A DNA stretch of 64,000 bases. Source: CBDCZI01 sp965224495. GTDB lineage: Bacteria > Bacteroidota > Bacteroidia > Cytophagales > JAAEPT01. The stretch spans positions 186,001 through 250,000 of the forward strand of contig CBDCZI010000011.1 in assembly GCA_965224495.1 (NCBI GenBank), given 5' to 3'. The notes under the pieces were generated by a model. The model ran no database searches, was not told the DNA's origin, and saw only the letters and a program-made list of their open reading frames with translations. Position numbers and translations under genes: made by a program. This document shows, piece after piece, positions 9,806-19,254 of the stretch; the stretch's first letter is position 1, and every line of letters begins with the position of its first letter.

Positions 9806-12800
9806 TTAGCGCAAGACCTTGTCCATTGCGTTAATTAAATTTTCATCTGGTAAACTGTAAAACACTCCCGAATTTTCATTTGCCCTCACTCCTCTTAAAA
9901 ACAAATAAAACACACCTCCGAAATGCTTTTTGTAGTCAAAATCGGGAATTCTATTTTTTAGGTAACGCTTCACTGCTACCGTATATATTAGGTATTGTAG
10001 GTTGTAATTATTATCAAGCATAGCTTGACTTGTCCCTTCTTTATCGTAATTAGCCACCTCACTCCCCAAATGATTAGATTTCCAATCGAGAATGTAATAC
10101 TTACCCTCGTGTTCAAAAAACAAATCAATAAAACCGGTCATCATTCCTGTATAATCGTGGTTTGAACCCAATTGGTACAAATCTGATAACTGGTCTAATT
10201 TTGAGGTGTTAAATTGGTCAATTTTGAAATAAAACTCCATTTCAGCGAGCTTTTGTTGACGTGAAATTTCTTTCAACTGAAATGATTTTCCACTTTCATC
10301 TTCCAATTTACACGTTACCACTTCTTGAATATGTCTTAGGTATTCCTTAATAAACTCCTCCTTATACGATTTTGAATATCGTTTCCCTGCTTTTATTATT
10401 ACTCGTTCCCAATGTTTGTTATTGGTATAATCCGAAAACTCAAATAAATGGTGTAAAAACTCACCTGTGATACTTCCTTTGGGTAATAATTTAAAAATAA
10501 ACTCCTCATAAGCTGAAGAAAAATCATTTTTCGGCTCTCTCTTTGTCAACACTGCATGATGCGTATTTAATCGACTGTAACTCAATACACGCCACGAATC
10601 ATTTATTTCACCAATAGCGTCCGTACTTCGAGCGATACGTTGTATCTCTTCTTTTTGGTATTCATATTTATCAGTAGCTTCCTCTCTGAGTTCAAGATAC
10701 TCAATAAATTCTATCGTGTCGACACCTGCCAATTCAGTTAAGAATGGTTTTAATGCTGAAGTTTTAACACGTGTATTGTTTGTTATAAAACATTTGTAAA
10801 TTGCACGGGTAAGTGCTACATAAAGCAACCTTCTGTTTTCTTCCTCATTCTGTAACTGGTAAATAAGTTTTTGCTCTTCTGACTTATCGGGCGAAAATAC
10901 ATAATCATCCATTTCATGGTCACGGTATTCAATTAAGTCCCTTTTAACATTAAAAGAAGCCGACATATCCAAAAAAGGAGCAAAAACAATAGGGTAAGCC
11001 AAGCCCTTACTTTTGTGAATAGTTACAATATTTACCGCTTGGTTATCACTTTCTATACGTTGTGTAAACTCATCACCGTCACTTTCCTTACCGTCAAAAA
11101 ATTGACTCATCCAACTCAACACCTCTTCTGGCGAGGCATTTTTTGTCGTTTCGTATTTATGAAGAATTTCCATTATTTGGTAAATATTGGTAATCATTCG
11201 TTCGCCATTGGCATGACGCCCATCTAACAAATGACTTTTGATTTGGTAACGAGTGATAAACTTTAACAGCGTACTATACACGCCACTTCGTCGCCATACT
11301 TCTTGAAATCCATAGAAATTTTCTAAGGACTTTTCTTCATCAATAACCAATATATCAGCCACTGTTTTACCGACCACAGGTGTTAACAATGCCTTATTTA
11401 TACTTCCTCTATTCGGTTCTAACGAGGCCTCTAACACATTAAAAACCACCACAGCCTCCTCCGAAAGCATGACTTTGGTATCATCAATAGTTACGGCAGG
11501 GATATTCAATAAAGCTAACGCTTCTTTTATATCAGCCCCGTCACCTTTTGTTCGTACCAAAACACCTATATCCGAAGGCTCTACCTTTTTCCCATTTATA
11601 CAATGCGTAGTCAGTACATGGTAAATTTCATTGGCTACCGATGAGTATATCGCTCCTTTTGTACTGTTTTGTGTGATGGTTATAGGAAATACCTTTTCGT
11701 TATTTACAGTCAATTGACCAACATCTTTACCTTGACTTACTTTTTCATAACGTATTTCGTTGTCAGCAAAAGCATCAAAAGTAGCTGTTGGCTCAAAAAA
11801 CAAATTCATTGCATCAACATAGTCTTTTGTCGAGCGGTAATTTTTAGCCATAGTGAAGATATTCTTCACTCCTTTTTTTGCTATTTTATACGTATTAATA
11901 TCAGCTTTTCGAAAAGCATAAATTGCTTGTTTGGGGTCCCCTATATAGAATAACACGGTTCGTTCGCCAAAAGCAGTATGAAAAATATCAAATTGTAATT
12001 TGTCTGTATCTTGAAATTCGTCAATAAAAACGGCTCTGTATTTCCATTGTAACCCACGAATAAGCTCTTCGTTTTCTACACCCGTTATTGCTGTATGTAA
12101 GTTGTTTATTAAATCATCAAAAGTCAATACGTTTTTATGCTTTTTTATCGATTGAACCTGCTCTACGACTATTTTTATAGCATCTTCATAGATCCAATTG
12201 ATGATGCCTTTATAATAATTAGTAAGTGCTTCTTGTTGTACTTCTAAAGCTTCAAATAACGCATTAAAATCAGGAAACTTTTTCATCAAGTAACCAGGGC
12301 GTTTTGTTTGGGTATATTTACCTCTAAAAGCTTCTATAAAAGTATCCGCCTGATTAACAGCCTCGCCAAAAGCGGTTATTAATATTTTACCCGAGTTCGT
12401 TATTTCTACAAGCTCTTCCTTATTTACTTCGTGATAAATAGTCAAACGTTCTTCTGCCTCTTCTACATTTTTAATCAATTCCTCACGTTCCCCCTTGTTT
12501 TCGTTAGGGTTAATTTTCAATTGAGCTACAAATTGTTTCCCTCCCAACGTTTGCTGAGTAACTCCCGCAATTCCTTCTCTGGATAAGCCTAATTGGTCTA
12601 AAACAGCTAACAAATCAATTTCCAATGACGTCACACGTGTTCTCCAATACTCATTCACTGCTTTATTTAGCAAATCGTCTTGGTTGTTAATTAATTCATT
12701 TCCAAAAATCTGCCCTGTTTCAAACGCAAATTCGGTTAAGGTTTTTTGACAAAAACTATGTATCGTAAAAACTGCCAATTCATCTAAAAATAAAATTGCC

Positions 12801-13168
12801 GTTTTTAATCTTTTTTCGATAGCTCCTTTACCGAGTTCAAATTTATCTTTATTTGGATTATCTTTTTCTGTTTTTATTGCCTCCTCAACGATAGAACGTA
12901 TCGTTTTATCGTCTATTTCATTCCCTAAAGTACATTTGTATGCCTCTCTAATAAACGCTCGTATTCGTTCCTCCAACTCTGCCACTGCTGACTTGGTAAA
13001 AGTTACCATCAATATTTGCTCTACACCAAAACCTTTTTCTATAACCAATCGCAAAGCTAAAATAGCTATGGAATAGGTTTTCCCTGTTCCTGCCGATGCC
13101 TCAATTAGGTTTGAGCCTGCTAAACGAACTTTTACAGCGTCAAATAGTTGTGGTTTTCGTGTTGTCAT
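9806..13168 (-). CDS. recB: Exodeoxyribonuclease V beta subunit RecB
   Basis: A 1120-residue UvrD/Rep-type helicase with a C-terminal RecB nuclease. Walker A is EASAGTGKTYS at about residues 23-33; motif II is FIDEFQDTD; helicase motif V/VI regions follow (TIHKSKGLAYP, then LLYVALTRA). The C-terminal nuclease has the expected GFIDLFF ... YYILDWKSN acidic-lysine motif near residues 1020-1045. It would pair with RecC (4586-7726) and an unseen RecD. AddA is an alternative for this architecture, but the partner gene is RecC-like. The gene is convergent with rfbA and lies 108 bp after dcd on the same strand. Confidence 0.92.
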   Translation of the reverse strand: MTTRKPQLFDAVKVRLAGSNLIEASAGTGKTYSIAILALRLVIEKGFGVEQILMVTFTKSAVAELEERIRAFIREAYKCTLGNEIDDKTIRSIVEEAIKTEKDNPNKDKFELGKGAIEKRLKTAILFLDELAVFTIHSFCQKTLTEFAFETGQIFGNELINNQDDLLNKAVNEYWRTRVTSLEIDLLAVLDQLGLSREGIAGVTQQTLGGKQFVAQLKINPNENKGEREELIKNVEEAEERLTIYHEVNKEELVEITNSGKILITAFGEAVNQADTFIEAFRGKYTQTKRPGYLMKKFPDFNALFEALEVQQEALTNYYKGIINWIYEDAIKIVVEQVQSIKKHKNVLTFDDLINNLHTAITGVENEELIRGLQWKYRAVFIDEFQDTDKLQFDIFHTAFGERTVLFYIGDPKQAIYAFRKADINTYKIAKKGVKNIFTMAKNYRSTKDYVDAMNLFFEPTATFDAFADNEIRYEKVSQGKDVGQLTVNNEKVFPITITQNSTKGAIYSSVANEIYHVLTTHCINGKKVEPSDIGVLVRTKGDGADIKEALALLNIPAVTIDDTKVMLSEEAVVVFNVLEASLEPNRGSINKALLTPVVGKTVADILVIDEEKSLENFYGFQEVWRRSGVYSTLLKFITRYQIKSHLLDGRHANGERMITNIYQIMEILHKYETTKNASPEEVLSWMSQFFDGKESDGDEFTQRIESDNQAVNIVTIHKSKGLAYPIVFAPFLDMSASFNVKRDLIEYRDHEMDDYVFSPDKSEEQKLIYQLQNEEENRRLLYVALTRAIYKCFITNNTRVKTSALKPFLTELAGVDTIEFIEYLELREEATDKYEYQKEEIQRIARSTDAIGEINDSWRVLSYSRLNTHHAVLTKREPKNDFSSAYEEFIFKLLPKGSITGEFLHHLFEFSDYTNNKHWERVIIKAGKRYSKSYKEEFIKEYLRHIQEVVTCKLEDESGKSFQLKEISRQQKLAEMEFYFKIDQFNTSKLDQLSDLYQLGSNHDYTGMMTGFIDLFFEHEGKYYILDWKSNHLGSEVANYDKEGTSQAMLDNNYNLQYLIYTVAVKRYLKNRIPDFDYKKHFGGVFYLFLRGVRANENSGVFYSLPDENLINAMDKVLR

Positions 13169-13276
13169 AGTCTAAAAATACAAGGTAATAAGCACCAAAA
13201 TATAATGCGAGTTTGTTTTTTCGTATAACTCAAATGCCTTTTGGGTATTAGCGAACCCCTTATTAAAACAGCTTGT

Positions 13277-13813
13277 TTAAAACTTATTCTTCCACATCAT
13301 TGACTCTACTGGTCGTGTAGTTCTTGTATTGTATTTGGCATTAGGTTTTGAATTGTATAAGTTATCAATTTTCCCTTCTATCTTGAAGTAAATCAATTGA
13401 CCAATCGGCATACCTGCATAAACACGAACGGGCTGAGAAACTGAAATTTCCAATGTCCATGTGTTACAAAAACCTACGTCACCTTTACCTGCCGTTGCAT
13501 GAATATCTATCCCCAAACGACCCGTACTCGATTTCCCCTCTAAAAAAGGAACGTGTTTATGTGTCTCTGTGTATTCGTCTGTCACACCTAAATACAAGAT
13601 ACCTGGTTGTAAAACAAACCCTTCTTCAGGAATATCAAAATGTTTGATTTCATTGTGCTTTTTAGCATCTAATACCTCATCGATATAAGTTGCTAAATGC
13701 TTCCCTAAATGCACGTCATAAGAGTTTGTTCCTAAACAAGACGCGTCATAAGGTTCTATAACGATACTTTTATCTGCAATTTCTTTTAGTATCTCTTTAT
13801 CTGTCAATATCAT
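13277..13813 (-). CDS. dcd: dCTP deaminase
   Basis: A 178-residue trimeric dUTPase-fold enzyme that deaminates dCTP to dUTP for thymidylate synthesis. The substrate-binding N-terminal region has EPYDASCLGTNSYDVHLG; the core has EGKSSTGRLGIDIHATAG and the catalytic glutamate lies in TWTLEIS. These match Dcd rather than plain dUTPase, and a bifunctional deaminase/dUTPase cannot be excluded from sequence alone. It follows proC by 63 bp on the same strand and precedes recB. Confidence 0.9.
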   Translation of the reverse strand: MILTDKEILKEIADKSIVIEPYDASCLGTNSYDVHLGKHLATYIDEVLDAKKHNEIKHFDIPEEGFVLQPGILYLGVTDEYTETHKHVPFLEGKSSTGRLGIDIHATAGKGDVGFCNTWTLEISVSQPVRVYAGMPIGQLIYFKIEGKIDNLYNSKPNAKYNTRTTRPVESMMWKNKF

Positions 13814-13876
13814 AATATGGGGTAAAACAAGTAAGATTTTACTGTTTTATTTATCTTTCTATAAAAGGTATTTACC

Positions 13877-14680
13877 TTACATTTTAGACAATTCTTCCGC
13901 TCTATTATTAGCTGAAGTAATCGCTTTTTCTATTGTTTCTCCTAAATGGTATTCTTTAAAGGTATCCAACGCTGCTTGTGTTGTCCCTCCTTTCGAAGTC
14001 ACGTTATCTATCAATGTTTGAATATCATCCGTACTTTGTTTCATCATTTCGTACGAACCTTTCATGGTCTTTAACACCAATGTTTTTACTTTATCTTCAC
14101 TAATTCCTAATTTTGTTCCTGCTTCAATTAAAAGCTTCACATAATTAAAGAAATAAGCTGGTCCACTTCCACTAATAGCAGTAACTGCATTAATATCTTC
14201 TTCAGAAGCTACTTGTACCGCTCCTCCACAGCTTTTTAATAATTTTCTGACTGTATCTTTTTCGTAAATAGACAAATCTCCAGCGATATAATAGCCTGAA
14301 ATTCCTTCTCCAATTAAAGCGGGTGTATTAGGCATAACACGCACAATACGAGGACAACTCAACGCCTTTTCAATCGTAGCAACACTTACACCTGCCATAA
14401 TTGAAATAATCGTTTGATTTGGCTTAATGTACTCCTTTAGAGCTTTTGCTACTTCTGCAAAACTTTGTGGCTTTACTGCCAAAATCACAAAATCACACAA
14501 CGTAATGTCACTATCAAAACTGTTTGCTATCTGAGCTATACCGTGAGAACGCAGGTAATTACAACGAAATTCGTTTTTTTCAACAATCACCAAATCGTCA
14601 GAAGTAATTAACCCCTTATCAATGAATGACCTTGAAAAGGCATACCCCATATTCCCTCCTCCTATAACTGCAATTTTCAT
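13877..14680 (-). CDS. proC: Pyrroline-5-carboxylate reductase
   Basis: Cytosolic enzyme (267 residues) for the last step of proline synthesis, reducing pyrroline-5-carboxylate with NAD(P)H. The Rossmann motif GGGNMG is at residues 7-12, followed by AVKPQSF, SIMAGVS, RVMPNTPALIGEG and the C-terminal dimerisation signature TAISGSGPAYFF with SKGGTTQAAL. The motifs are complete and the length is standard. No proA or proB is adjacent. It lies 153 bp from the surE stop, so it may be transcribed separately. Confidence 0.95.
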   Translation of the reverse strand: MKIAVIGGGNMGYAFSRSFIDKGLITSDDLVIVEKNEFRCNYLRSHGIAQIANSFDSDITLCDFVILAVKPQSFAEVAKALKEYIKPNQTIISIMAGVSVATIEKALSCPRIVRVMPNTPALIGEGISGYYIAGDLSIYEKDTVRKLLKSCGGAVQVASEEDINAVTAISGSGPAYFFNYVKLLIEAGTKLGISEDKVKTLVLKTMKGSYEMMKQSTDDIQTLIDNVTSKGGTTQAALDTFKEYHLGETIEKAITSANNRAEELSKM

Positions 14681-14833
14681 ATTGAACTATTTATGTGATT
14701 GACTATTGCTATAAAAATACAATTTTATTACGAAAATGGGAAGTTTTTTGAAGCTTTGTTGGGGCTACTATACATTTTGTAAGGCGAATACTTTAGTTAC
14801 CGCTAAATACACGACACCATGAGTACCGCTCTT

Positions 14834-15598
14834 TTACAGTCCCCATGCTTTAATGTCGTCAATCGAACTGTAATTTGTTAAGTCATACTGACAAGGCACA
14901 ATAGAAGCATAGCCATTCTGAACAGCCCATTCGTCGGTATCTTCGCCTTTGTCTGGGTTTACAAAATCTCCAGCCATCCAAAAATAACGTCTTCCGTGTG
15001 GGTCATGACGTAAATCAAACTTTTCTTGCCACATTGCTTTCGCTTGACGACAAACTTTTATCCCTTTTAACTTTTTATCCGATTTTTTAGGGAAATTAAC
15101 ATTTAATGCGACACCTTCTTTGATTCCCTTCGCTAAAACTTGCTCGATTACTTGACGGATATACGGTACAGCATGACTCATATCTGCCTCGTGGTCATAA
15201 TCACAAACGCTAAACCCAACCGCAGGTATTCCCTCCATAGCTGCCTCTATTGCTGCTGACATCGTTCCAGAATACAACACGCTAACCGAAGTGTTTGACC
15301 CGTGGTTGATACCACTCAAAACCAAATCGGGTTTCTTATTTTCCATTACAAAATTCTTTGCTAGTTTCACACAATCAGCAGGTGTTCCCGTGCAAGAATA
15401 AGCATCAACCTCATCAAAAAGCACCGCTTTTTCTAATCGTAAGGGGTGACCAATAGTTATCGCATGCCCCATACCCGATTGCGGACTATCTGGTGCAACA
15501 ACAACTACATTACCAAATTCTTTTGCCACCTCTATAAGCGTTTTAATACCTTTTGAAGTAATTCCATCGTCATTTGTAACTAAAATAAGTGGTCGCAT
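14834..15598 (-). CDS. surE: 5'/3'-nucleotidase SurE
   Basis: Metal-dependent survival-protein nucleotidase (254 residues) acting on nucleoside monophosphates and short polyphosphate in related bacteria. The N-terminal ILVTNDDGI holds the paired metal ligands Asp10 and Asp11; PDSPQSGMGHAIT and SGINHGSNTS supply the remaining active-site residues. The start is 2 bp after the stop of the secreted protein gene upstream, so it is the last gene of a probable operon with that gene and ribBA. Confidence 0.94.
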   Translation of the reverse strand: MRPLILVTNDDGITSKGIKTLIEVAKEFGNVVVVAPDSPQSGMGHAITIGHPLRLEKAVLFDEVDAYSCTGTPADCVKLAKNFVMENKKPDLVLSGINHGSNTSVSVLYSGTMSAAIEAAMEGIPAVGFSVCDYDHEADMSHAVPYIRQVIEQVLAKGIKEGVALNVNFPKKSDKKLKGIKVCRQAKAMWQEKFDLRHDPHGRRYFWMAGDFVNPDKGEDTDEWAVQNGYASIVPCQYDLTNYSSIDDIKAWGL

Positions 15599-15600
15599 AA

Positions 15601-16233
15601 CTAAAATAATCTATTGTAATAAGTAAATATCTTTATTAAATCTATTTTTGAAGAATACCTGAGTTTATTCTCTTTTGCAAATAGCTTTATTTCTTCTCTT
15701 TTATCTTTTAATACCTTCAATACGTGCCCTCTTGAAGAACGAAAGGCAAACATTTCACCATTCTCCTTCTGGAAATAATACCTGTAAATCAATAAGCGTT
15801 TAATTTCACTCTGAAAACCTTGTGTAGCCATGTTTCCTGACGAATAATACACCACTTCCTCTCTTGTATAGAGGGTTATTTGCCCTTTGTTTAGTTGCTC
15901 AAAAAACAAGGCTACATTAAAATCATGCCTATTTTTTATATTTCGGACAACAAAAAATCGTTCGTTACCTGTACTATCCGAAAAATGAACATTTACAAAT
16001 GTTTTTGGCGTGTACCCTTCGACCTCTCCTTTACTCCGCAATAAGAGGTTATTTCCTTGAAAATCATACTTTAATTTACCTATTACCGAAGAACTATCAC
16101 TCAAAGTAACTTCTCCATTATACCACAAATCGGGAGGTAAAAGGTCTTGTGCGTTGCTAGTAAAAGAACATAGAAATAATACAATGAAAACCATTACACT
16201 TCTACCCTTTCTATATGACGCACTATTTTTCAT
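15601..16233 (-). CDS. Secreted protein of unknown function
   Basis: I do not recognise a named family. The 210-residue product has a positively charged N-terminus followed by a hydrophobic stretch (about residues 14-28, ending VLFLCSFTSNAQ), consistent with signal peptidase I export. The rest is mostly predicted beta strand with alternating charged and hydrophobic residues, including a segment about conversion of strands around VIGKLKYDFQGNNLLLRSK. Tight spacing (3 bp after ribBA, 2 bp before surE) places it in their operon. Similar short secreted proteins next to ribBA or surE occur in Flavobacteriales, but no function is assigned here. Confidence 0.75.
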   Translation of the reverse strand: MKNSASYRKGRSVMVFIVLFLCSFTSNAQDLLPPDLWYNGEVTLSDSSSVIGKLKYDFQGNNLLLRSKGEVEGYTPKTFVNVHFSDSTGNERFFVVRNIKNRHDFNVALFFEQLNKGQITLYTREEVVYYSSGNMATQGFQSEIKRLLIYRYYFQKENGEMFAFRSSRGHVLKVLKDKREEIKLFAKENKLRYSSKIDLIKIFTYYNRLF

Positions 16234-16236
16234 TAA

Positions 16237-17370
16237 TTAACAAATCGACTCTTCTATAAACGGCACATTTTCAACAATCTCCAAACCATAACCTGTCAAA
16301 CCTGCTAATTTTTTACTTTCGTTTGTGATTAGCTTAATGTTATGCACTCCTAAATCCCTTAAAATCTGAGCACCAATACCATAATCACGGCTATCCATGC
16401 GTTGATTCATCTTAAAAGGTTCGTCTTCTTTTAATGCTAATTCGTGGTGTTTAAACTGTCTCAAAATCCCTTCAGCACTACCGTCTTGGTTTACATAAAG
16501 CACGACACCTTTCCCTTCTTTATTTATCATCTGCATGGCAGAGTGTAATCTTGAAGGAGCGGTATTCTGACTATTTACCCAAAAAATATCATTCATAAAA
16601 TTGGCTGATTGCACACGTACCAATATTTCTTCCTTCTCTTCCCAATCGCCTTTTATCAATGCCATATGCAAGTCTCCCGAAGAAGTTTGACGGTAAAGAG
16701 CTAACCTAAAATCCCCAAAATACGAAGCAATAGGCATTTCCATTTCTTTTTGAATAAGCGTTTCATTTTTCAAACGGTACTCAATCAAATCCTCTATGGA
16801 TACTAACTTCAAATTAAATTTTTCTGCTACCTCTTCCAAGTCAGGCAAACGAGCCATTGTACCATCTTCGTTGATGATTTCGACAATAACTCCCGCAGGA
16901 GTCAATCCTGCCAAACGTGCCAAATCTACCGCAGCTTCTGTATGTCCTGCACGACGCAACACGCCATTGGTTTTTGCTTTTAAAGGAAAAATATGCCCTG
17001 GTTTTCCCAACTCTTCGATTTTCACATTAGGATCAACCAATGCCTTAACCGTTTTTGAGCGGTCTTGTGCCGAAATACCTGTTGTACATCCGTGCCCTAC
17101 CAAATCAACTGATACGGTGAACGGTGTTTCAAAAGCAGCCGAATTTTTACCGACCATTAACTCCAAACCTAACTCTTCACAGCGTGTTTCTAATAAAGGT
17201 GCACAGATTAATCCACGACCGTGAGTAGCCATAAAATTGATAATTTCAGGTGTTACCTTATCGGCAGCACAAATAAAATCGCCCTCATTTTCTCTATCCT
17301 CATCATCTACAACGATAATTATTTCTCCGTTTTTTATCGCCTCAATGGCTTCTTCTATCGTGTTAAGCAT
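16237..17370 (-). CDS. ribB: RibBA-type protein: active DHBP synthase fused to a degenerate GTP cyclohydrolase II domain
   Basis: A 377-residue protein with the RibBA layout. Residues 1-205 are a complete 3,4-dihydroxy-2-butanone-4-phosphate synthase: DDEDRENEGD at 22-31, TGISAQDR near 97-104 and RRAGHTEAAVDL at 139-150. Residues ~206-377 align with GTP cyclohydrolase II, but the zinc-cysteine motif expected around 254-275 is replaced by QSANFMNDIFWVNSQNTAP, the arginine-rich RQEGRGIG segment reads NQDGSAEGI, and no cysteine occurs from 206 to 376. The C-terminal DYGIGAQILRDLGV block is intact. So RibB activity is likely and RibA activity unlikely; a separate RibA must exist elsewhere. Confidence 0.88.
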   Translation of the reverse strand: MLNTIEEAIEAIKNGEIIIVVDDEDRENEGDFICAADKVTPEIINFMATHGRGLICAPLLETRCEELGLELMVGKNSAAFETPFTVSVDLVGHGCTTGISAQDRSKTVKALVDPNVKIEELGKPGHIFPLKAKTNGVLRRAGHTEAAVDLARLAGLTPAGVIVEIINEDGTMARLPDLEEVAEKFNLKLVSIEDLIEYRLKNETLIQKEMEMPIASYFGDFRLALYRQTSSGDLHMALIKGDWEEKEEILVRVQSANFMNDIFWVNSQNTAPSRLHSAMQMINKEGKGVVLYVNQDGSAEGILRQFKHHELALKEDEPFKMNQRMDSRDYGIGAQILRDLGVHNIKLITNESKKLAGLTGYGLEIVENVPFIEESIC

Positions 17371-17431
17371 AATCTAATTTTTTCTTTGGTCGGAAAGTAC
17401 CTTTTGAAACGGCTAATTTCATTTCCAATTT

Positions 17432-17439
17432 CAAAGATA
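17432..17439 (-). promoter_or_regulatory. Bacteroidota -7 box before ribBA
   Basis: On the minus strand this reads TATCTTTG, a TAnnTTTG match 61 bp upstream of the ribBA start. I see no TTG at the right distance for a -33 element, so the match is partial. Confidence 0.3.
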
Positions 17440-17504
17440 ATCAGAACAAAATTAGTTTTTGTCTTTATAAGGAAGAATTTACTGAAATGACGTGCTTTTT
17501 ATAA

Positions 17505-17691
17505 CGGCAAGTTGATTAGGGCGTGCCCTCGCTCCTGTATTGTCAGTTACCATTCTGTGGTTAAAAACAAAATCAACCGACAAACCACCACTCAAACCAA
17601 TAGCGAGGTCGGGCTATACGTTGCAATCTTTTGTTCGTTCCTCACAAAAGGATTTTCTCTGCTATCCCTCACGCAAAAAAACAAGAGTTAC
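17505..17691. repeat. Short degenerate dispersed repeat related to the 39.7 and 61.1 kb elements
   Basis: This fills most of a 321-bp gap between ribBA and the exonuclease gene. It has a small palindrome AGGGCGTGCCCT (17518-17529), then CCGACAAA, AGCGAGGTCGGG, CAATCTTTT, AAAAGGATTT and CCTCACGCA in order. The blocks CCGACAAA, GGTCGGG, CAATCTTTT and AAAAGGATTT occur in the same order in the two long repeats, so this looks like a shorter member of the same family. It has no convincing ORF. From memory, similar GGTCGGGCTAT-type elements are frequent in Flavobacteriaceae; I cannot confirm copy number here. Confidence 0.6.
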
Positions 17692-18276
17692 TTACTTCAA
17701 CAACCCCAATTCTTTAAGTTTAGCATACATCTCCAAACAAACCCACGCATCGGTTGCTCCGTAGCGTAATTGCTTTTCAGTCAATACAGGAGCTTCCCAG
17801 TTTGATACTTGTGCACTTTTAGAGATACGATACCCCAAAATAATAGCTACCAATTTCTTTAACCCATTACTCTCAATCCCGATTGGTTTAACCAACTGAT
17901 TGAGTTCAAAAAATCGTTCGGGATGAAAGGGTTTTAATTTCTTCAAGTCTTTGAGGTCGTCTTTTAAAGCAACGCCCAATTTTGTGATTTTCTTATTTTC
18001 AAAAAAAGTAACCAACTCCTCAGTAACCCCTGTTTTATGTAATCGTATCAGGAAAACCTTAGTGGGTATCGCTATTTGAATTAAAGAAACATCATTGAAT
18101 TGCCCCCTTACAAATACAGGTTTTGTTTCAGTATCTACACCTACCGTATCAAATTGTGAAATCTCCTCCATAGCTGAGGCTACATCTTCTACTTTGTCAA
18201 TCAAAACAACCTCACCATTAAATTTATCTAAAGGTAATTTGTTAATGTCTTCTTTTGAAATATCACTTGGGAACAT
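17692..18276 (-). CDS. 3'-5' exonuclease of the DEDDy (RNase D-like) type
   Basis: A 194-residue stand-alone DEDD exonuclease domain. The first acidic motif is GVDTETKP (residues ~46-53), the second lies in LGVALKDDLKDLKK and the third, YGATDAWVCLEMY, has the tyrosine that defines the DEDDy subgroup. There is no HRDC or helicase domain, so it is not full RNase D. It lies 3 bp after menA on the same strand. RNA or DNA preference cannot be decided from sequence. Confidence 0.88.
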   Translation of the reverse strand: MFPSDISKEDINKLPLDKFNGEVVLIDKVEDVASAMEEISQFDTVGVDTETKPVFVRGQFNDVSLIQIAIPTKVFLIRLHKTGVTEELVTFFENKKITKLGVALKDDLKDLKKLKPFHPERFFELNQLVKPIGIESNGLKKLVAIILGYRISKSAQVSNWEAPVLTEKQLRYGATDAWVCLEMYAKLKELGLLK

Positions 18277-18279
18277 AGA

Positions 18280-19182
18280 CTATAGATTTATTGCGATAGA
18301 AAAACAGACAGCAAAAGCAAAAGATGATAACGCCAACTGCTTCAAATAAGGATTCATTTGACAAGGTGTCAAAGTAGCTATTTTGTAAATATTATAAGCA
18401 AATAAAGGGTAAGTAACCACATACCACATATTTTGTAAATCTTCTAAACCGTTGTTTACCGAGTAAAACAAGGGTAAAACCATTGCTCCAACCAATAAAA
18501 ACAAATGGTACATCGCCGCATTGTGTGCTCCCAAACGAACTGGGATAGATATTTTACCTGCTTTAAAATCAGACTTTATATCTCGAATATTATTGATATT
18601 AAGCACTCCAACCGAGAATAAACCAAACGAACAAGCGACTAAAACTACATTAATACCTACTGTTTGTGTGAATAAAAAATACGTTCCGATTACGCCAACC
18701 AATCCAAAAAACAAAAAAACAAATAAATCACCCAACCCCTGGTAACCGTAAGGCGTTTTCCCCATTGTGTACTTGATTGCTGAACCTATAGCAAGTATTC
18801 CTAATACAAAGAATCCTCCGAATTGAGCAATTTCACCCAATTCAAAACTAACAACAAGCAAAGAAATACCACTAACTAACGATAACCCTATAAAAACATA
18901 CAATGCTTTTTTCATTGTAGAAATAGAAATCACACCTGTTTGTACCGCTCGTTTAGGACCGTGACGGTCATCGCTGTCAGCTCCATTTTGCGTATCTCCC
19001 AAATCATTCGCTAAGTTCGATAACACTTGAAGAAATAAGGTGGTCAATAAAGTTAATCCGAAAATTAAACCGTCAAACTTACCTATTCGCATCGCCATTG
19101 CTCCACCTAATACCACACAAGACAAAGCCAAAGGCAAAGTGCGTAAACGAAATGCTGAAATCCAATCTTTTAATTGTGCCAT
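18280..19182 (-). CDS. menA: 1,4-Dihydroxy-2-naphthoate prenyltransferase
   Basis: Integral membrane UbiA-family enzyme (300 residues) that attaches the polyprenyl side chain to DHNA in menaquinone synthesis. The first aspartate-rich motif, NDLGDTQNGADSDD at residues 59-72, binds the prenyl diphosphate through magnesium, and IRDIKSD with its conserved NNIRD gives the second. Eight to nine hydrophobic segments are visible. It is cotranscribed with the exonuclease gene 3 bp downstream. Presence with menC, menF and menD supports menaquinone as the respiratory quinone. Confidence 0.92.
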   Translation of the reverse strand: MAQLKDWISAFRLRTLPLALSCVVLGGAMAMRIGKFDGLIFGLTLLTTLFLQVLSNLANDLGDTQNGADSDDRHGPKRAVQTGVISISTMKKALYVFIGLSLVSGISLLVVSFELGEIAQFGGFFVLGILAIGSAIKYTMGKTPYGYQGLGDLFVFLFFGLVGVIGTYFLFTQTVGINVVLVACSFGLFSVGVLNINNIRDIKSDFKAGKISIPVRLGAHNAAMYHLFLLVGAMVLPLFYSVNNGLEDLQNMWYVVTYPLFAYNIYKIATLTPCQMNPYLKQLALSSFAFAVCFSIAINL

Positions 19183-19254
19183 TGTTTTTAAGTCGTAAAT
19201 CGTAAATCACAAGTTGTAGGTTTTAAACTACAACAAAGTCATTTACAGCTTTCT

